From Paenalcaligenes suwonensis (GTDB taxonomy: Bacteria > Pseudomonadota > Gammaproteobacteria > Burkholderiales > Burkholderiaceae_B): a stretch of 64,000 bases of DNA. Where the stretch lies: positions 124,001 to 188,000 of the forward strand of contig NZ_JAANPV010000008.1 in NCBI RefSeq assembly GCF_011290505.1, given 5' to 3'. Made by a program: the position numbers and the translations under genes. The notes under the pieces are model-generated. The model had not been told where the DNA came from. It worked only from the letters and a program-made list of their open reading frames with translations, and ran no database searches. Positions 44,642-53,949 of the stretch are shown here, piece after piece (position 1 is the first letter of the stretch; every line of letters begins with the position of its first letter).

Positions 44642-44669
44642 ATTATGCCCGTCTCTAAAACCAGCACAA
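44642..44669 (-). promoter_or_regulatory. Candidate sigma-70 promoter for the leuC operon
   Basis: On the minus strand, TTGTGC (4 of 6 consensus -35 bases) is followed after 16 bases by CATAAT (5 of 6 consensus -10 bases). It lies about 55 bases before the leuC start and after the terminator of the upstream gene, so it is the natural promoter for the run. Assignment is by motif only. Confidence 0.5.
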
Positions 44670-44680
44670 GACCATTAGTT

Positions 44681-44690
44681 ATACTAGTAT
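44681..44690. promoter_or_regulatory. Palindrome upstream of the leuC promoter
   Basis: ATACTAGTAT is a perfect ten-base palindrome located 12 bases upstream of the candidate -35 element. The position suits an activator or repressor site, for example for a LysR-type leucine regulator, but no regulator gene is nearby to support that. Confidence 0.3.
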
Positions 44691-44711
44691 TGGGAGTACC
44701 AGCCTACGCCC

Positions 44712-44754
44712 TAAAAAACACAAAGCGGGTTTTGAGATCAACCCAAAACCCGCT
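44712..44754 (-). terminator. Terminator between the M48 protease gene and leuC
   Basis: AGCGGGTTTTG and its exact complement CAAAACCCGCT make an 11-base-pair stem around a nine-base loop. In the minus-strand transcript it is followed by TTGTGTTTTTT. It begins 22 bases past the protease stop codon. Confidence 0.8.
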
Positions 44755-44776
44755 GTAGCTGGTGACGCATCACTTA

Positions 44777-45613
44777 CTATTTTTTAGTGTCCATATACAA
44801 CGGCATTACCAACTCAGCCGCGACGCGCAATTCATCTATACGGCTTTGGGGTGACGGGTGGGTAGACAATAAGTCTGACTCGCTGCCACTTACGCCCGAC
44901 ATGCTAATCATTTTTTCCCAAAAGCTAATGGCCGCCCTAGGATCGTAGCCAGCACGCGCGGCAAGCTCCACACCAATCAAATCGGCTTCAGCCTCGTGCG
45001 TGCGACTATTGGGCAAATGGAACATCACGTCTGTTAGCGAGCCGCCCAAATCACCTACTGCCTGCGACCCTACTACAGCCGACAAAATCGCTAAACCAAT
45101 GCTGGTACCCATTTTGTGCGACATTTGTTCGCGAGAGTGCTCACGCAACGCATGGGCAATTTCATGCCCCATTACCGCGGCAAGCTCGTCATCCGTTGCT
45201 TTTAAACGGTCTATTAAGCCGGTATACACCGCCATTTTCCCGCCTGGCATACACCATGCGTTAAGCTCGTCGGACTTTAAAACGTTAACCTGCCAATCCC
45301 ACTGCAAGGCATCCGGCCTGAATATAGGCACTTGATTAATGAGCTTGGCCGAAATCTCTCGCACTCTACGAACCTGAGCCGCATCAGGCGACAACGCCCC
45401 TTGTGCTTTGGCCTGTGCTAGCGTTTCGTTGTAGTTCTGGGCAGCCGCTAACGTCAGTTCCTGCTCGGGCACAAAGCTAGACATGTATTGCTTACGTTGT
45501 ATACCGACAACGCCACTGGAAGTGGTGTCAATCGCGGCACACCCCGTCAGAATCACAGTGGCACTTGCCGCCGCAATCACACATGCTTTACGCAATAGCT
45601 TGAGCAGGTTCAT
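44777..45613 (-). CDS. M48-family zinc metalloprotease lipoprotein
   Basis: A periplasmic lipoprotein protease of 278 residues. I place the start at the ATG at 45613, giving a basic N-terminus, a hydrophobic stretch and a lipobox ILTGC (lipidated C25). The zinc site is HEIAH (150-154), with the third ligand glutamate in THEAEADLIG. The C-terminal LLSTHPSPQSRIDEL is typical of BepA/LoiP-like M48 enzymes, which act on outer-membrane protein quality control. It lies 13 bases after aroC and ends with a terminator. An upstream in-frame start at 45679 would place the lipobox too far in. Confidence 0.9.
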   Translation of the reverse strand: MNLLKLLRKACVIAAASATVILTGCAAIDTTSSGVVGIQRKQYMSSFVPEQELTLAAAQNYNETLAQAKAQGALSPDAAQVRRVREISAKLINQVPIFRPDALQWDWQVNVLKSDELNAWCMPGGKMAVYTGLIDRLKATDDELAAVMGHEIAHALREHSREQMSHKMGTSIGLAILSAVVGSQAVGDLGGSLTDVMFHLPNSRTHEAEADLIGVELAARAGYDPRAAISFWEKMISMSGVSGSESDLLSTHPSPQSRIDELRVAAELVMPLYMDTKK

Positions 45614-45626
45614 ACGCAGTACCCCT

Positions 45627-46691
45627 TTACCACTGCCCACATTGAGCGCGTTGGCGCAACGCCTGATCCATGAGCACAATGGCTAGCAGTGCTTCAGCAA
45701 TAGGTGTAGCCCTAATGCCTACGCACGGATCATGACGACCTAAGGTTTGTACTTCTATGGCTTCGCCCTGCTGGTTAATAGAAGGACGTTTAATGCGAAT
45801 GCTAGAGGTAGGTTTAATGGCCAACGACACACGAATATCTTGGCCTGACGAAATACCGCCCAAAATACCGCCTGCGTGATTAGACGCAAAACCGTCTGGC
45901 AAAATCGCATCGCCATGCTCAGAACCACGTTGCGACACGCTTTCAAAACCATCGCCAATCTCTACGCCTTTCACGGCATTCAGACCCATCATGGCATACG
46001 CAATATCGGCATCCAAACGGCCATAAATAGGCTCGCCCAGACCAGCAGGTACACCTTCTGCAACCACTTCAATACGCGCACCGATGGAATCACCATCTTT
46101 ACGCAAGGCGTCCATAAACGCTTCCAGTTCAGGCACCACCGATTCATCGGCTGCATAAAACGGGTTGTTAGGCACGTCGTCCCAGCTTTTGAATGGAATC
46201 ACGATGGGGCCTAGCTGGCTCATGTAACCACGAATCACCGTGTTAAATTCTGCTGCCAACCATTTCTTAGCAATCGCACCGGCTGCTACTGTAGGGGCTG
46301 TTAAACGAGCAGAGGAACGACCACCGCCGCGAGGATCGCGATGCTGGTACTTACGCCAGTAGGTGTAATCAGCATGACCGGGCCTGAAGGTATCCAACAG
46401 GTTGCCGTAATCTTTACTACGCTGATCCGTATTACGAATCAACAACGCAATAGGCGCACCCGTCGTTTTACCTTCGTACACGCCCGACAGAATTTCCACC
46501 TGATCGGCTTCTTGACGTTGCGTAACGTGGCGCGACGTACCTGGTCTACGTCTGTCTAGTTCTAGCTGAATATCTTCAACACTCAGTTCTAATCCGGGAG
46601 GACAGCCGTCTACCACAGCACCAATGGCTGGGCCGTGAGACTCCCCAAAATTCGTTACACGAAATAAGCTACCTAAAGTATTTGCAGACAT
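45627..46691 (-). CDS. aroC: Chorismate synthase AroC
   Basis: Last step of the shikimate pathway, making chorismate from EPSP with reduced FMN. The 354-residue protein has the three classic signatures: [19 protein letters not shown] (near 17), [16 protein letters not shown] (near 117-132, FMN and phosphate binding) and [17 protein letters not shown] near the C-terminus. Length is normal. It is followed by the M48 protease gene on the same strand. Confidence 0.96.
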   Translation of the reverse strand: MSANTLGSLFRVTNFGESHGPAIGAVVDGCPPGLELSVEDIQLELDRRRPGTSRHVTQRQEADQVEILSGVYEGKTTGAPIALLIRNTDQRSKDYGNLLDTFRPGHADYTYWRKYQHRDPRGGGRSSARLTAPTVAAGAIAKKWLAAEFNTVIRGYMSQLGPIVIPFKSWDDVPNNPFYAADESVVPELEAFMDALRKDGDSIGARIEVVAEGVPAGLGEPIYGRLDADIAYAMMGLNAVKGVEIGDGFESVSQRGSEHGDAILPDGFASNHAGGILGGISSGQDIRVSLAIKPTSSIRIKRPSINQQGEAIEVQTLGRHDPCVGIRATPIAEALLAIVLMDQALRQRAQCGQW

Positions 46692-46764
46692 AAACAGTAC
46701 GGTTTATAGACCAATCGAAAGCAGAATTATGGCATTAAAGCCCAGAGCATGCACCGGGCACAAG

Positions 46765-48240
46765 TTAGGAAGAACAACTCAAGGCAATGGATTGTGCCTC
46801 GGGCGGTGGGACTTCCGCATAGCGTTCGTAGCCCGAACGCTCTTCAAACGGGTTACTTAACACCGTAAACAAATCAGACAACACCGAGGCATCACCTTTC
46901 TCAGCCGCCGCAATGGCTTGCTGCGCCAAGTAGTTACGCAATACATACAGCGGGTTCGCTGCATTCATAGCATGTTGACGTTGAGCTGTGGTTTGTGGAT
47001 CAGCCTCTAGCCGCACACGGTATTTATCTACCCAAACACGCGCCTGATCTTGATCGTGAAAACATTGCAAGAAAGCCTCAGGATGTTTTTCAGCCCACGC
47101 CAAAGCACGGAAGCTCAAACTGAAATCGGCTTGATCTCGGTGCAACAAACGCCACCAGTCATCCACTAATTGCGTATCGCCTTCTAACCACTCTTGCCAC
47201 CCCATTTTGCGACACAGGTTCTCGCGGTAACGCTCTAAGAACCACCCCTCGTATTGTTGCAATACGGGGTTTAAGGTTTCTGGCGTTGCACCCAAGGTAG
47301 TCATCGCACTGGCTAATCTATAGAGATTCCAATGGCCCACGGAAGGCTGTTGGTTCCATGCATAACGCCCTTGCTGGTCAGTAGTATTACAAATGTGGTT
47401 GGCTTGGAATGCGTCCATAAAGCCAAAGGGGCCGAAATCCAGCGTTAAACCCAAAATGGACATGTTGTCGGTGTTCATCACACCATGACAAAAGCCCACA
47501 GTTAACCAATCAGCCATCAAGTAAGCGGTACGCTTGGTCACATCAGAAAGCAACAAGCGCGCCAACTCGGCGTGATCTTCACTTTGTTCGTACAAAGCCG
47601 GATAAAAATTCTGTACCACATAATGCAGCAAACTCTGCATTTCTTCTGGATGCCCTAGCCAATGCTCAAAGGAACCAAACCGTACAAAACTGGGGGCAAC
47701 ACGTGTCACTATCGCCGCACGCTCTACAGTTTCGCGGTACACCGGCACAGGAGAGGTCACAATGGCTAGCGCTTCCGTCGTGGGAATACCCAAGCCTTTC
47801 ATGGCGATGCTAGCTAAGTATTCGCGCACTGACGAACGCACTACCGCCCTGCCATCCCCCATACGCGAATACGGGGTCAGGCCTGAACCTTTAAGTTGTA
47901 ATTCTTGAGCGCCATCTGGCCCGTCAATCGCCCCTAATAAATGCGCGCGCCCGTCACCCAATTGACCCGCCCACACGCCAAATTGGTGGCCACTATACAC
48001 CGCCGCCAAACTTTGCCCGCCCGGTAGCGGAGCATTGCCTGACAATACGTCTAGGAACGCTGGCGAATGCAGTAACTCATGACTAATACCCAAACGCTGC
48101 GCTAACGCTTCATTGGCATGCAGTAATTGTGCTTCACGCAAACCCGAAGCGGGTAACAGCGTATAAAAAGACGATGACAACGACGTAGCAAACCCATTAC
48201 TGACTTGCAGCTCGTCTAGCGTGGAGGCCAATGCACTCAT
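46765..48240 (-). CDS. selO: Protein adenylyltransferase SelO (YdiU family)
   Basis: A pseudokinase-fold enzyme that transfers AMP from ATP to Ser, Thr or Tyr of proteins and is linked to redox stress. The 491-residue protein has the SelO blocks YSGHQFGVWAGQLGDGRAHLLG (about 83-104), QLKGSGLTPYSRMGDGRAVVRSS and ERAAIVTRVAPSFVRFGSFEHW. The metal-binding region is CHGVMNTDNMSILGLTLDFGPFGFMD. It ends LSCSS; the conserved penultimate cysteine is where eukaryotic SelO carries selenocysteine. The DUF2069 gene is two bases upstream. Confidence 0.94.
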   Translation of the reverse strand: MSALASTLDELQVSNGFATSLSSSFYTLLPASGLREAQLLHANEALAQRLGISHELLHSPAFLDVLSGNAPLPGGQSLAAVYSGHQFGVWAGQLGDGRAHLLGAIDGPDGAQELQLKGSGLTPYSRMGDGRAVVRSSVREYLASIAMKGLGIPTTEALAIVTSPVPVYRETVERAAIVTRVAPSFVRFGSFEHWLGHPEEMQSLLHYVVQNFYPALYEQSEDHAELARLLLSDVTKRTAYLMADWLTVGFCHGVMNTDNMSILGLTLDFGPFGFMDAFQANHICNTTDQQGRYAWNQQPSVGHWNLYRLASAMTTLGATPETLNPVLQQYEGWFLERYRENLCRKMGWQEWLEGDTQLVDDWWRLLHRDQADFSLSFRALAWAEKHPEAFLQCFHDQDQARVWVDKYRVRLEADPQTTAQRQHAMNAANPLYVLRNYLAQQAIAAAEKGDASVLSDLFTVLSNPFEERSGYERYAEVPPPEAQSIALSCSS

Positions 48241-48242
48241 GA

Positions 48243-48647
48243 TTACACTTCCTTGGCAGCCGCAGCAGCCTCTGCTTGTTTGGCTCGTGCTTTAGCCGCT
48301 TTTTTTGCTGGTCGCAAATAAAAAATAGCACAGAAATAAAACACCGTGGACAACACAATTTCCACAATCGCGCAATACACAGACACCGGATTCGGGTCTG
48401 ACCACGCACGTACACAGCCTTCCATGAAATACAGCAAGATCAACATAGAAGACCACTGCAGTGTATAAATCTTGCCTCGCAAGATACCGGGCAGCGGCAA
48501 AATTAACGGCAATACTTTAAGCGCCAAGTATGACCCACCGGGTCGCAACGGAGCCAACCACATTTCCCAAACCAAACATAAGATGATCAGGCCTATTAAG
48601 GATGCAGCGGCAACACGATGTAAAACGGGATTTAATTGAGCATTCAT
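48243..48647 (-). CDS. DUF2069 membrane protein
   Basis: A 134-residue inner-membrane protein with four hydrophobic segments (about 12-30, 40-58, 62-80 and 90-112) and a basic, alanine-rich tail. LALKVLPLILPLPGILRGKIYTLQW matches the DUF2069 family of proteobacteria. Function is unknown. It is two bases upstream of selO, so both are probably made from one transcript. Confidence 0.83.
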   Translation of the reverse strand: MNAQLNPVLHRVAAASLIGLIILCLVWEMWLAPLRPGGSYLALKVLPLILPLPGILRGKIYTLQWSSMLILLYFMEGCVRAWSDPNPVSVYCAIVEIVLSTVFYFCAIFYLRPAKKAAKARAKQAEAAAAAKEV

Positions 48648-48716
48648 ACTGGTATTATCGCCTAAGGCGGGTTAAAACCCTACACATTGCTTGAAGTCTG
48701 CCGGATGATTTTTACC

Positions 48717-50069
48717 ATGACCAACCAACCGTCCCCTTCTGTTGATGCTGTGGCGAAGAAGGCTAAAACGACGCCCCCTTCTGGCCAACCTCAGCGCAAA
48801 AAGCGTGAACTAGCAAGCGTTATGCTGCAATGCATGGCGCAAAGACGCCTGACTCAAGTCGCATCCAGCCTAACGTACACCACCATTCTGGCAGCCGTAC
48901 CCCTACTGGCTGTTGTGCTGTCGCTGTTCACAGCCTTCCCTCTTTTTTCAGATTTTCGTGAAGCGCTAGAAAACTTCTTCACCACCAATCTGATGCCTGA
49001 GGCTGTGTCGGACACGATCATGTCTTACCTAAACCAATTTGCCGCCAAAGCCTCTAGCTTGACTGCAATCGGTAGCTTGTTTTTGATCATTACGTCCATC
49101 ATGTTGATTTCCACCATCGATGGCACCTTGAATGATATTTGGCAGGTCAATACGCAGCGCCCCCTGGCTCAGCGCTTGTTAGTCTACTGGGCATTGCTGT
49201 CTTTAGGGCCGATTTTGGGCGGTGCTAGCCTGTGGGCCACTACCATGCTGGCTAGGGAGTCCATGGGCTACATTAGCAGCTTTGGGATTGTGATTTCTCT
49301 GCTGCTATCCGCATTGCCCTTCTTGCTGACGGTATTAAGCTTTACGGCGCTGTTTACCTTCGTGCCCAATTGCCACGTGCGCTGGCGTGATGCCTTGGTA
49401 GGTGGTGTGCTGGTGGCATTTTGCCTAGAGCTACTCAAAGCAGGCTTTGCCTTCTACCTGACCAAGTTCCCTACTTACACCTTAATTTACGGTGCGTTTG
49501 CGACCATTCCTATCTTCTTGCTGTGGGTGTATTTGTCGTGGCTGGTCGTGCTGTTAGGTGCCTCGTTTGCCGCCATTTTGCCGGATATACGCAGACACCG
49601 TAACCCTACTGAAAAACACTATTTGGGCGAGTCTTTCTTGCATGCCCTGAGCATGCTGCATAGCCTGTGGCAGCAGCGTGGCAACACTCCAGTCGGCATA
49701 CCAGTGGAGCAATTAAGCGACACTTTGGGTCACGACGCTCACGAGCTCACTCGTACGCTGCTTACGCTTAAAAAGCTGGGATATGTGGCTAACACCCAAG
49801 AAAAGAACCGAGAACGCTGGGTTTTGGCCTGCGATCCGGCTCAAACTGATCTGGCAGCACTGGTTGACACCTTCCTATTAAATAGGTCTCAACCCAGCAC
49901 TGAGGTGGGCAATGGTGTAGCCTTAATATTGAATGCCACCTTGGCGAGCCCCACTTTACGCTTACAGCAAGTGTTTGAACAGCCAGGGTTGCTAGAAGAA
50001 CTTTCCGTATCTATACAAAAACAATTACACACATCACTTAATGCAGCACAGGAGCCCTCGTATGCTTAA
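48717..50069 (+). CDS. YihY/BrkB-family inner-membrane protein
   Basis: A protein of about 450 residues. The N-terminal 50 residues are basic and polar. Residues 50-300 carry six hydrophobic segments in the YihY pattern, including SLTYTTILAAVPLLAVVLSL and LPNCHVRWRDALVGG-like blocks. A C-terminal winged-helix-like domain (about 310-450) has HDAHELTRTLLTLKKLGYV. Family members were once mis-named ribonuclease BN; their true role is unclear. ATG codons at 48705 and 48717 are both possible. It overlaps the CBS gene by eight bases. Confidence 0.83.
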   Translation: MTNQPSPSVDAVAKKAKTTPPSGQPQRKKRELASVMLQCMAQRRLTQVASSLTYTTILAAVPLLAVVLSLFTAFPLFSDFREALENFFTTNLMPEAVSDTIMSYLNQFAAKASSLTAIGSLFLIITSIMLISTIDGTLNDIWQVNTQRPLAQRLLVYWALLSLGPILGGASLWATTMLARESMGYISSFGIVISLLLSALPFLLTVLSFTALFTFVPNCHVRWRDALVGGVLVAFCLELLKAGFAFYLTKFPTYTLIYGAFATIPIFLLWVYLSWLVVLLGASFAAILPDIRRHRNPTEKHYLGESFLHALSMLHSLWQQRGNTPVGIPVEQLSDTLGHDAHELTRTLLTLKKLGYVANTQEKNRERWVLACDPAQTDLAALVDTFLLNRSQPSTEVGNGVALILNATLASPTLRLQQVFEQPGLLEELSVSIQKQLHTSLNAAQEPSYA

Positions 50070-50520
50070 AGTTAGTGAAATTTTACGAGTCAAAGGGGAT
50101 ATTCTCTATACCGCGACTCCTGACATGGCCATCGACACCGCAATCCAGATTATGAGCGAACAAGACGTTGGCTCTCTGGTGATTATGGAACATGGCCAAT
50201 TGGCGGGAATGCTGACGTTTAGGGAAATCATTCGCCACTTGCACAACGTGCAAAAAGGCAATCAAGCAACGACTGTGCGCGCCATTATGGACGACGCACC
50301 GGTTAGCGTCACGCCTAACACCAGCGCCGACGAAGTGCAGCGCTTAATGCTAGATAACCACGCTCGCTACATCCCCGTTATGGACGGCCCAACCTTGTTG
50401 GGCGTGATCTCGTTCTACGATATGTCTAAAGCTATTGTTAAGGCCCAGCAATTTGAAAACAACATGCTGAAAGCCTATATACGCGACTGGCCATCAGACC
50501 AAGGCAGCCCTACTGCCTAA
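50062..50520 (+). CDS. CBS-domain protein
   Basis: A 152-residue cytoplasmic protein made almost entirely of two CBS domains (about 10-65 and 75-132): MAIDTAIQIMSEQDVGSLVIM, and TSADEVQRLMLDNHARYIPVM. CBS pairs bind adenosine nucleotides and act as energy sensors. I use the ATG at 50062, preceded by AGGAG; it overlaps the end of the YihY-type gene, implying joint translation and perhaps joint function. A longer in-frame start at 50041 lacks a ribosome-binding site. Confidence 0.9.
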   Translation: MLKVSEILRVKGDILYTATPDMAIDTAIQIMSEQDVGSLVIMEHGQLAGMLTFREIIRHLHNVQKGNQATTVRAIMDDAPVSVTPNTSADEVQRLMLDNHARYIPVMDGPTLLGVISFYDMSKAIVKAQQFENNMLKAYIRDWPSDQGSPTA

Positions 50521-50524
50521 TGTA

Positions 50525-51553
50525 CTACGCTGCAGGCTCGTTTTGACGGGCTTGCAGCGCTTCCCACGCAGCTAACAGCACCTCAGGTTCGTTTTTATTC
50601 ATCACCGAAGCATCAGATAAGGTTCTGCGCCACTGACGCGCACCGGCCAAACCATGCGGCCACCCCAACATGGCACGCGTTGCCATACGTACACTCAAGC
50701 CCTCTGCCACTAAATGCTGTGCGTATTCGTACATACGCTGCACGATGCTTGTGCCATCCATATAGTGATCATCAGGCCATAAATGCTGGCTAATTTCACG
50801 CAATACAGCAGGCGTATGCCACGCTGCACGGCCCAACATCACCCCCGCAAAAGACGGTAGTTCTGCCAGTGATTCATCCGTAGTAGCCAAGCCACCATTC
50901 AACACAAAAGTGGCATCAGGAAAGTCTTTCACCAACTGACGCGCATAGTCGTAGCGCAGCGGTGGAATTTCACGGTTCTCTTTGGGTGACAAACCTTTGA
51001 GCACAGCATTACGTGCATGCACCACAAACACACGTACACCTGCCTCGTACAAGATGCCCACAAAATTCTGCGCAAAGCCGTAGTCTTGTTCGTAATCCAG
51101 CCCTAGGCGGTGCTTCACCGTGACCGGTACGCTGACCACATCTTGCATGGCTTTCACGCAATCGGCGACTAGGTTAGGCTCGGCCATCAAACACGCCCCA
51201 AACGCTCCTTTTTGTACGCGCTCAGACGGGCAACCACAGTTCAGGTTAATTTCATCGTAGCCCCACTGCTCACCCAGTTTGGCGCTGTGCGCTAAAGCGG
51301 CTGGCTCACTGCCACCTAGCTGCAGCGCTACAGGGTGCTCGCTTGAGTCGTAATCCAGCAAACGCGGCACATCGCCGTACTGCAGTGCGCCCGTGGTAAT
51401 CATTTCGGTATATAAGCGTGCGCGTGGAGCCAGCATCCTATGGAACAAACGACAATGCTTATCCGTTACATCAATCATAGGGGCTACGCAAAGCGTCCAA
51501 TCAGCTTTGGCTGTAGACGCCGTATTGTCTATAACGTTTGGAAGTCCTGACAC
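50525..51553 (-). CDS. dusA: tRNA-dihydrouridine synthase DusA
   Basis: An FMN enzyme reducing uridine 20/20a in tRNA D-loops. The 342-residue protein has the N-terminal VAPMIDVTDKHCRLFHRML, the catalytic cysteine in NLNCGCPSERVQKGAFGACLM (about 102-122, the cysteine being in the GCPS part) and the FMN-phosphate loop GVMLGRAAWHTPAVL. The QKGAFGACLM and HARNAVLKGLSPKENREIPPL motifs are specific to DusA. The start is GTG. It converges with the CBS gene four bases away. Confidence 0.93.
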   Translation of the reverse strand: MSGLPNVIDNTASTAKADWTLCVAPMIDVTDKHCRLFHRMLAPRARLYTEMITTGALQYGDVPRLLDYDSSEHPVALQLGGSEPAALAHSAKLGEQWGYDEINLNCGCPSERVQKGAFGACLMAEPNLVADCVKAMQDVVSVPVTVKHRLGLDYEQDYGFAQNFVGILYEAGVRVFVVHARNAVLKGLSPKENREIPPLRYDYARQLVKDFPDATFVLNGGLATTDESLAELPSFAGVMLGRAAWHTPAVLREISQHLWPDDHYMDGTSIVQRMYEYAQHLVAEGLSVRMATRAMLGWPHGLAGARQWRRTLSDASVMNKNEPEVLLAAWEALQARQNEPAA

Positions 51554-51769
51554 ACACTCACCTGCTTAAAATGGGGCAAAAACAGCATTTTACGCCAGAT
51601 AGCGGCTGCTTTTTTCACCTTGTCACGATATACCCGCGACTAAACGCCAATAAAAGCCGCTAACCCGCTGTTCAGCTATTCACGAGACGCCCTCAAACGG
51701 GTTACAGTAAAGGGTTAAGTCTGGTGCCACGCTTAGGCACTTTCTCTTTTATTTTGCACTATTCATACT

Positions 51770-52741
51770 ATGGCTGTTTTTACCACTGTTTCCGACAATG
51801 ACGCCCAGCAATTGCTTAGCTCCTACGACTTAGGCGAATTGGTTAATTTGCGCGGCATTTCGGCAGGCATTGAAAACACCAATTACTTTCTAACCACCAC
51901 ACGTGGCGAATACGTGCTCACTCTGTTTGAGGTGTTAACTGCCGAGCAGTTGCCCTTTTACATTGAGTTAATGCACTATTTGGCAGAACGCTCTATTCCT
52001 GTACCTAAGCCGCAAACACTCAAAAATGGCAAGCTGATCACCAATCTACATGGCAAACCTACAGCCATTGTTAGCTTGTTACCTGGCAGCTATGAACCCG
52101 ATCCTAGCCCAGCCCATTGCGCGCTGGCTGGCGATACTTTGGCAAAAGCCCACTTGGCCGCCAAAGACTTCAACATTCATCAGCCTAACCTGCGTGGCTT
52201 AACATGGTGGCAACAAACCGTGCCATCTATTCTGGAATTCTTAGACGATAGCCAGCGCGAATTGCTGCTCACCGTGCTAGACGAACAAACCGCGTTTGCG
52301 CAAACAGATACCTATAAGAGCTTGCCTTTTGGCCCCGCTCACTGTGATCTGTTCCGCGACAACGTGCTGTTTAGCGGCACACCAGATGCCCCACAAATGG
52401 GTGGCTTCATCGACTTTTACTTTGCAGGTTGCGATACGTTGCTGTTTGATGTGGCCGTAAGCGTTAACGACTGGTGTATTAACCGCGACGATGGCAGCTT
52501 TGATGCAGCTAAATTGCAAGCATGGTTAACGGCCTATCACGCTGTTCGTCCCTTTACTGAGGCCGAGCACAAAGCCTGGCCCTACCTGCTACAAGCCGCT
52601 GCGCTACGCTTCTGGATTTCCAGACTGTACGACTTCTTCCGCCCACGCGAAGCTGAGACGCTGAAACCGCATGACCCACGTCATTTTGAACGTGTACTGC
52701 GCAACCGCCGTAGTGCGGACACTCCTAAACTCGTAGACTAA
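51770..52741 (+). CDS. thrB: Homoserine kinase ThrB (aminoglycoside phosphotransferase fold)
   Basis: Phosphorylates homoserine in threonine synthesis. The 323-residue protein is the ThrB type of Pseudomonas and Burkholderia, not the GHMP kinase of E. coli. It has GISAGIENTNYFLTT near residue 30, the catalytic loop FGPAHCDLFRDNVLF (about 191-205) and the magnesium-binding GGFIDFYFAGCDTLLFDVA. The C-terminal ALRFWISRLYDFFRPREAE is typical. A BPSS1780-type gene starts ten bases downstream. Confidence 0.93.
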   Translation: MAVFTTVSDNDAQQLLSSYDLGELVNLRGISAGIENTNYFLTTTRGEYVLTLFEVLTAEQLPFYIELMHYLAERSIPVPKPQTLKNGKLITNLHGKPTAIVSLLPGSYEPDPSPAHCALAGDTLAKAHLAAKDFNIHQPNLRGLTWWQQTVPSILEFLDDSQRELLLTVLDEQTAFAQTDTYKSLPFGPAHCDLFRDNVLFSGTPDAPQMGGFIDFYFAGCDTLLFDVAVSVNDWCINRDDGSFDAAKLQAWLTAYHAVRPFTEAEHKAWPYLLQAAALRFWISRLYDFFRPREAETLKPHDPRHFERVLRNRRSADTPKLVD

Positions 52742-52751
52742 GAGACACTGT

Positions 52752-53558
52752 ATGCAAGCTGTTTCCCTGCCCTTTTTCTATGGTTGGCTTTGGGTACGTG
52801 AAGGCTACCGCTTATTCATGCGCCAACCCATGGCCATGCTATTTTGGAGCTTGGTCACCAACTTGCTGATTCACCTTAGCTATTTGCTCCCTCTGTTGGG
52901 GCAAATAGCCTTGTTGGTGGCATCACCGGCACTGACCTTCATTGTGCTGAACGCCAGTCACAACATTGCCAAAGGCCAGCAAATGCAGTTGGGAATGTGG
53001 ACCGCCCCCTTACGGCCAGCCAACGTACGCAACCCGTTGATTAAGCTAGGGGCGTTGTATATGTTGGCCTGCTTAGCCGCTGGTTTGCTGGCCACGATTC
53101 CCTTTGTAGACAGCATCATGAGTGTGATGCCAGAACCGGGCACACCCGTTGATGAAGCAGCCTTCATGCGTGCTTTACGCGCCCCCATGTTTGCGTTGAT
53201 GGGGATTTACGTGCTGGTATCGGCCATTTTCTGGCATGCCCCAGCACTGATAGGTTGGCACCACATCGCCATCAAGCAAGCGCTGTTTTACTCTATGGTG
53301 GCCTGCTGGCGTAACAAACTGCCGTTCATTCTGTACGGCCTATGCTGGTTAGCGTTGTACTTCTTTATGCAGCAGTTAGATATGGTGCTACTGGCTTCTG
53401 GCCTTGCTCCTAGCTTGCAGCAGTTAATACTGACACCCTTAAGCTTAGTGATATTGGCCGTGCTGTATGGCAGCTTCTACCCCATTTACCTCACGGTATT
53501 TGGCCCTAGCGCCATGGCATTAAAAGCAGCAGCGCAACACGAAGACGCAGACCAATAA
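52752..53558 (+). CDS. BPSS1780-family membrane protein
   Basis: A 268-residue inner-membrane protein with six hydrophobic segments, starting GWLWVREGYRLFMRQPM and carrying LINL-type helices across residues 30-60, 100-120, 145-165, 180-205 and 215-240. It fits the BPSS1780 family seen next to thrB in Burkholderiales. The function is unknown. A hairpin follows the stop codon. Confidence 0.8.
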   Translation: MQAVSLPFFYGWLWVREGYRLFMRQPMAMLFWSLVTNLLIHLSYLLPLLGQIALLVASPALTFIVLNASHNIAKGQQMQLGMWTAPLRPANVRNPLIKLGALYMLACLAAGLLATIPFVDSIMSVMPEPGTPVDEAAFMRALRAPMFALMGIYVLVSAIFWHAPALIGWHHIAIKQALFYSMVACWRNKLPFILYGLCWLALYFFMQQLDMVLLASGLAPSLQQLILTPLSLVILAVLYGSFYPIYLTVFGPSAMALKAAAQHEDADQ

Positions 53559-53564
53559 GACGCC

Positions 53565-53590
53565 GTAGTCTCAACCCTGTTTGAGACTAC
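53565..53590. terminator. Hairpin between convergent genes
   Basis: GTAGTCTCAA, a six-base loop, and the exact complement TTGAGACTAC form a ten-base-pair stem overlapping the stop codon of the DUF192 gene. There is no long T run. Position between two convergent genes suggests a bidirectional terminator. Confidence 0.55.
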
Positions 53591-53919
53591 CGCCTCTGTG
53601 CACCGCTACGCCAATTTTCCAGTTCTTGCTCTAGAACCGATTGGCGTAGTGTTAAAACCGCTAAAGGTAGCTCTACCACTTCCCTAGCCCCTACACAGCC
53701 ATAAATACGATTGGGCTTCATTGGTTGTGGGCCTTTCATAATTCTTCCATTCCTATCTAAAAACAGTACCGCATGCGAGCTATACAGCCCTAAGGTATGC
53801 ACCCAACTGCAACGCTTAAAGAACAACACACTATGCTGCCTATGCGCTTTAGCGATGCCATGCATGCCAACTAAGCGCGCCATAAAACTGCGCATGTACC
53901 AAACCTGATGTATTTGCAT
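53587..53919 (-). CDS. DUF192-family small protein
   Basis: A 110-residue protein with the DUF192 core: the opening SWVHTLGLYSSHAVLFLDRNG (about 38-58), followed by GAREVVELPLAVL (about 77-89). The usual CxxVHT start and the ELP-type end are both recognisable. DUF192 proteins are small beta-rich proteins, often exported; this one shows no clear signal peptide. AGAGG precedes the ATG. It lies 30 bases after the TadC gene at the end of the Tad operon, a place where DUF192 genes occur in other Burkholderiales. Function is unknown. Confidence 0.72.
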   Translation of the reverse strand: MQIHQVWYMRSFMARLVGMHGIAKAHRQHSVLFFKRCSWVHTLGLYSSHAVLFLDRNGRIMKGPQPMKPNRIYGCVGAREVVELPLAVLTLRQSVLEQELENWRSGAQRR

Positions 53920-53949
53920 AAGACCCTCTGCTGATTGCCACTACACCGT

